NCBI GenBank assembly: GCA_964495095.1
Contig: CAZBUH010000115.1
Coordinates: forward strand, 1 to 5,262
Source of the DNA: CAZBUH01 sp964495095
GTDB taxonomy: Bacteria; Bacillota; Clostridia; Oscillospirales; Oscillospiraceae
Direction of reading: 5' to 3'
Length of the DNA: 5,262 nt
Shown here: positions 5,005 through 5,262 of the stretch, piece by piece
Layout of the letters: each line of letters begins with the position of its first letter
Numbering within the stretch: position 1 is the first letter of the stretch
Notes under the pieces: generated by a model
The model's input: the letters and a program-made list of their open reading frames with translations, nothing else
Databases searched by the model: none
Told to the model about the DNA's origin: nothing
Program-made: the position numbers and the translations under genes

Positions 5005-5262
5005 TTATCTGGGGAAATTAATGGCAGCCTGCGCCGCGGCAAGGCGCGCTATCGGCACACGGAAAGGAGAGCAGGAAACGTAGTCCAGCCCAATCTTATG
5101 GCAGAACTCCACCGATGTGGGGTCGCCGCCGTGCTCACCGCAGATGCCCACATGCAGGGCGGGATTTGCGGGACGGCCCAACTCTATTGCCATGCTCATA
5201 AGCTTGCCCACGCCGGTCTGATCCAGCTTGGCAAAGGGGTCGTTCTCGAAAATCTTCGCGTC
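5005..5262 (-). CDS. ppdK: Pyruvate, phosphate dikinase, C-terminal end
   Basis: The minus-strand frame is open from the right edge to TAA at 5005-5007, showing the last 85 residues; the family is about 875 residues long. The enzyme interconverts pyruvate, ATP and phosphate with phosphoenolpyruvate, AMP and pyrophosphate in the cytosol, and in fermentative Clostridia often works in glycolysis or PEP supply. The visible part is the end of the PEP/pyruvate TIM-barrel domain: 'DPFAKLDQTGVGKLM', then 'HVGICGEHGGDPTSVEFCHK', then 'VSCSPFRVPIARLAAAQAAI', which is nearly invariant in PPDK. The Cys in GICGEHGG (codon 5140-5142) corresponds to the catalytic Cys831 of the Clostridium symbiosum enzyme. 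The GTG at 5211 is only an internal codon. A strong terminator follows. Confidence 0.96.
   Translation of the reverse strand, partial: DAKIFENDPFAKLDQTGVGKLMSMAIELGRPANPALHVGICGEHGGDPTSVEFCHKIGLDYVSCSPFRVPIARLAAAQAAINFPR

Overview
The window most resembles a fairly GC-rich Clostridia genome, probably Oscillospiraceae (Oscillibacter or Flavonifractor-like). This rests on the pyruvate phosphate dikinase C-terminus, a stand-alone RuvX, split 4-TM TauE/SafE genes, and strong Shine-Dalgarno (SD) sites next to AT-rich promoters. The lineage is inferred from overall style; there is no marker gene here.

Left part, + strand, 1-3303: an apparent small catabolic operon. It holds the C-terminal part of a cyclase/kynurenine-formamidase-like metal hydrolase (cut by the window edge). 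Three bases later comes a 3-hydroxyacyl-CoA dehydrogenase-fold NAD enzyme, then a DUF3870 protein of unknown function, then a sodium:solute symporter. The natural reading is import of a small organic acid or amide by the symporter, hydrolysis by the cyclase and oxidation of a hydroxyl group by the dehydrogenase. The substrate cannot be read from the sequence. Between DUF3870 and the symporter lies a marked RNA structure: a terminator-like hairpin with a U-run, overlapped by a second stem of about 26 bp that absorbs the same U-run.

Middle, 3304-3812: about 500 bases without a convincing gene. The first 290 or so are GC-rich with several inverted repeats, and minus-strand reading blocks there look like a decayed or repeated element. 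The last 220 are AT-rich and end in a good sigma-A promoter for ruvX.

Right part: ruvX/yqgF (+, 3813-4220) converges, with only 6 bases between stops, on a minus-strand pair of half-size TauE/SafE membrane proteins (4227-4942) whose stop and start overlap as ATGA. Upstream of these on the minus strand is the 3' end of ppdK. A perfect 12-bp terminator follows ppdK and ends against the likely GTG start of the first TauE/SafE gene.

I see no CRISPR, tRNA, rRNA, insertion sequence or phage feature. The least explained items are the cyclase/dehydrogenase/DUF3870/symporter cluster, the overlapping hairpins inside it, and the gene-free block at 3304-3590.
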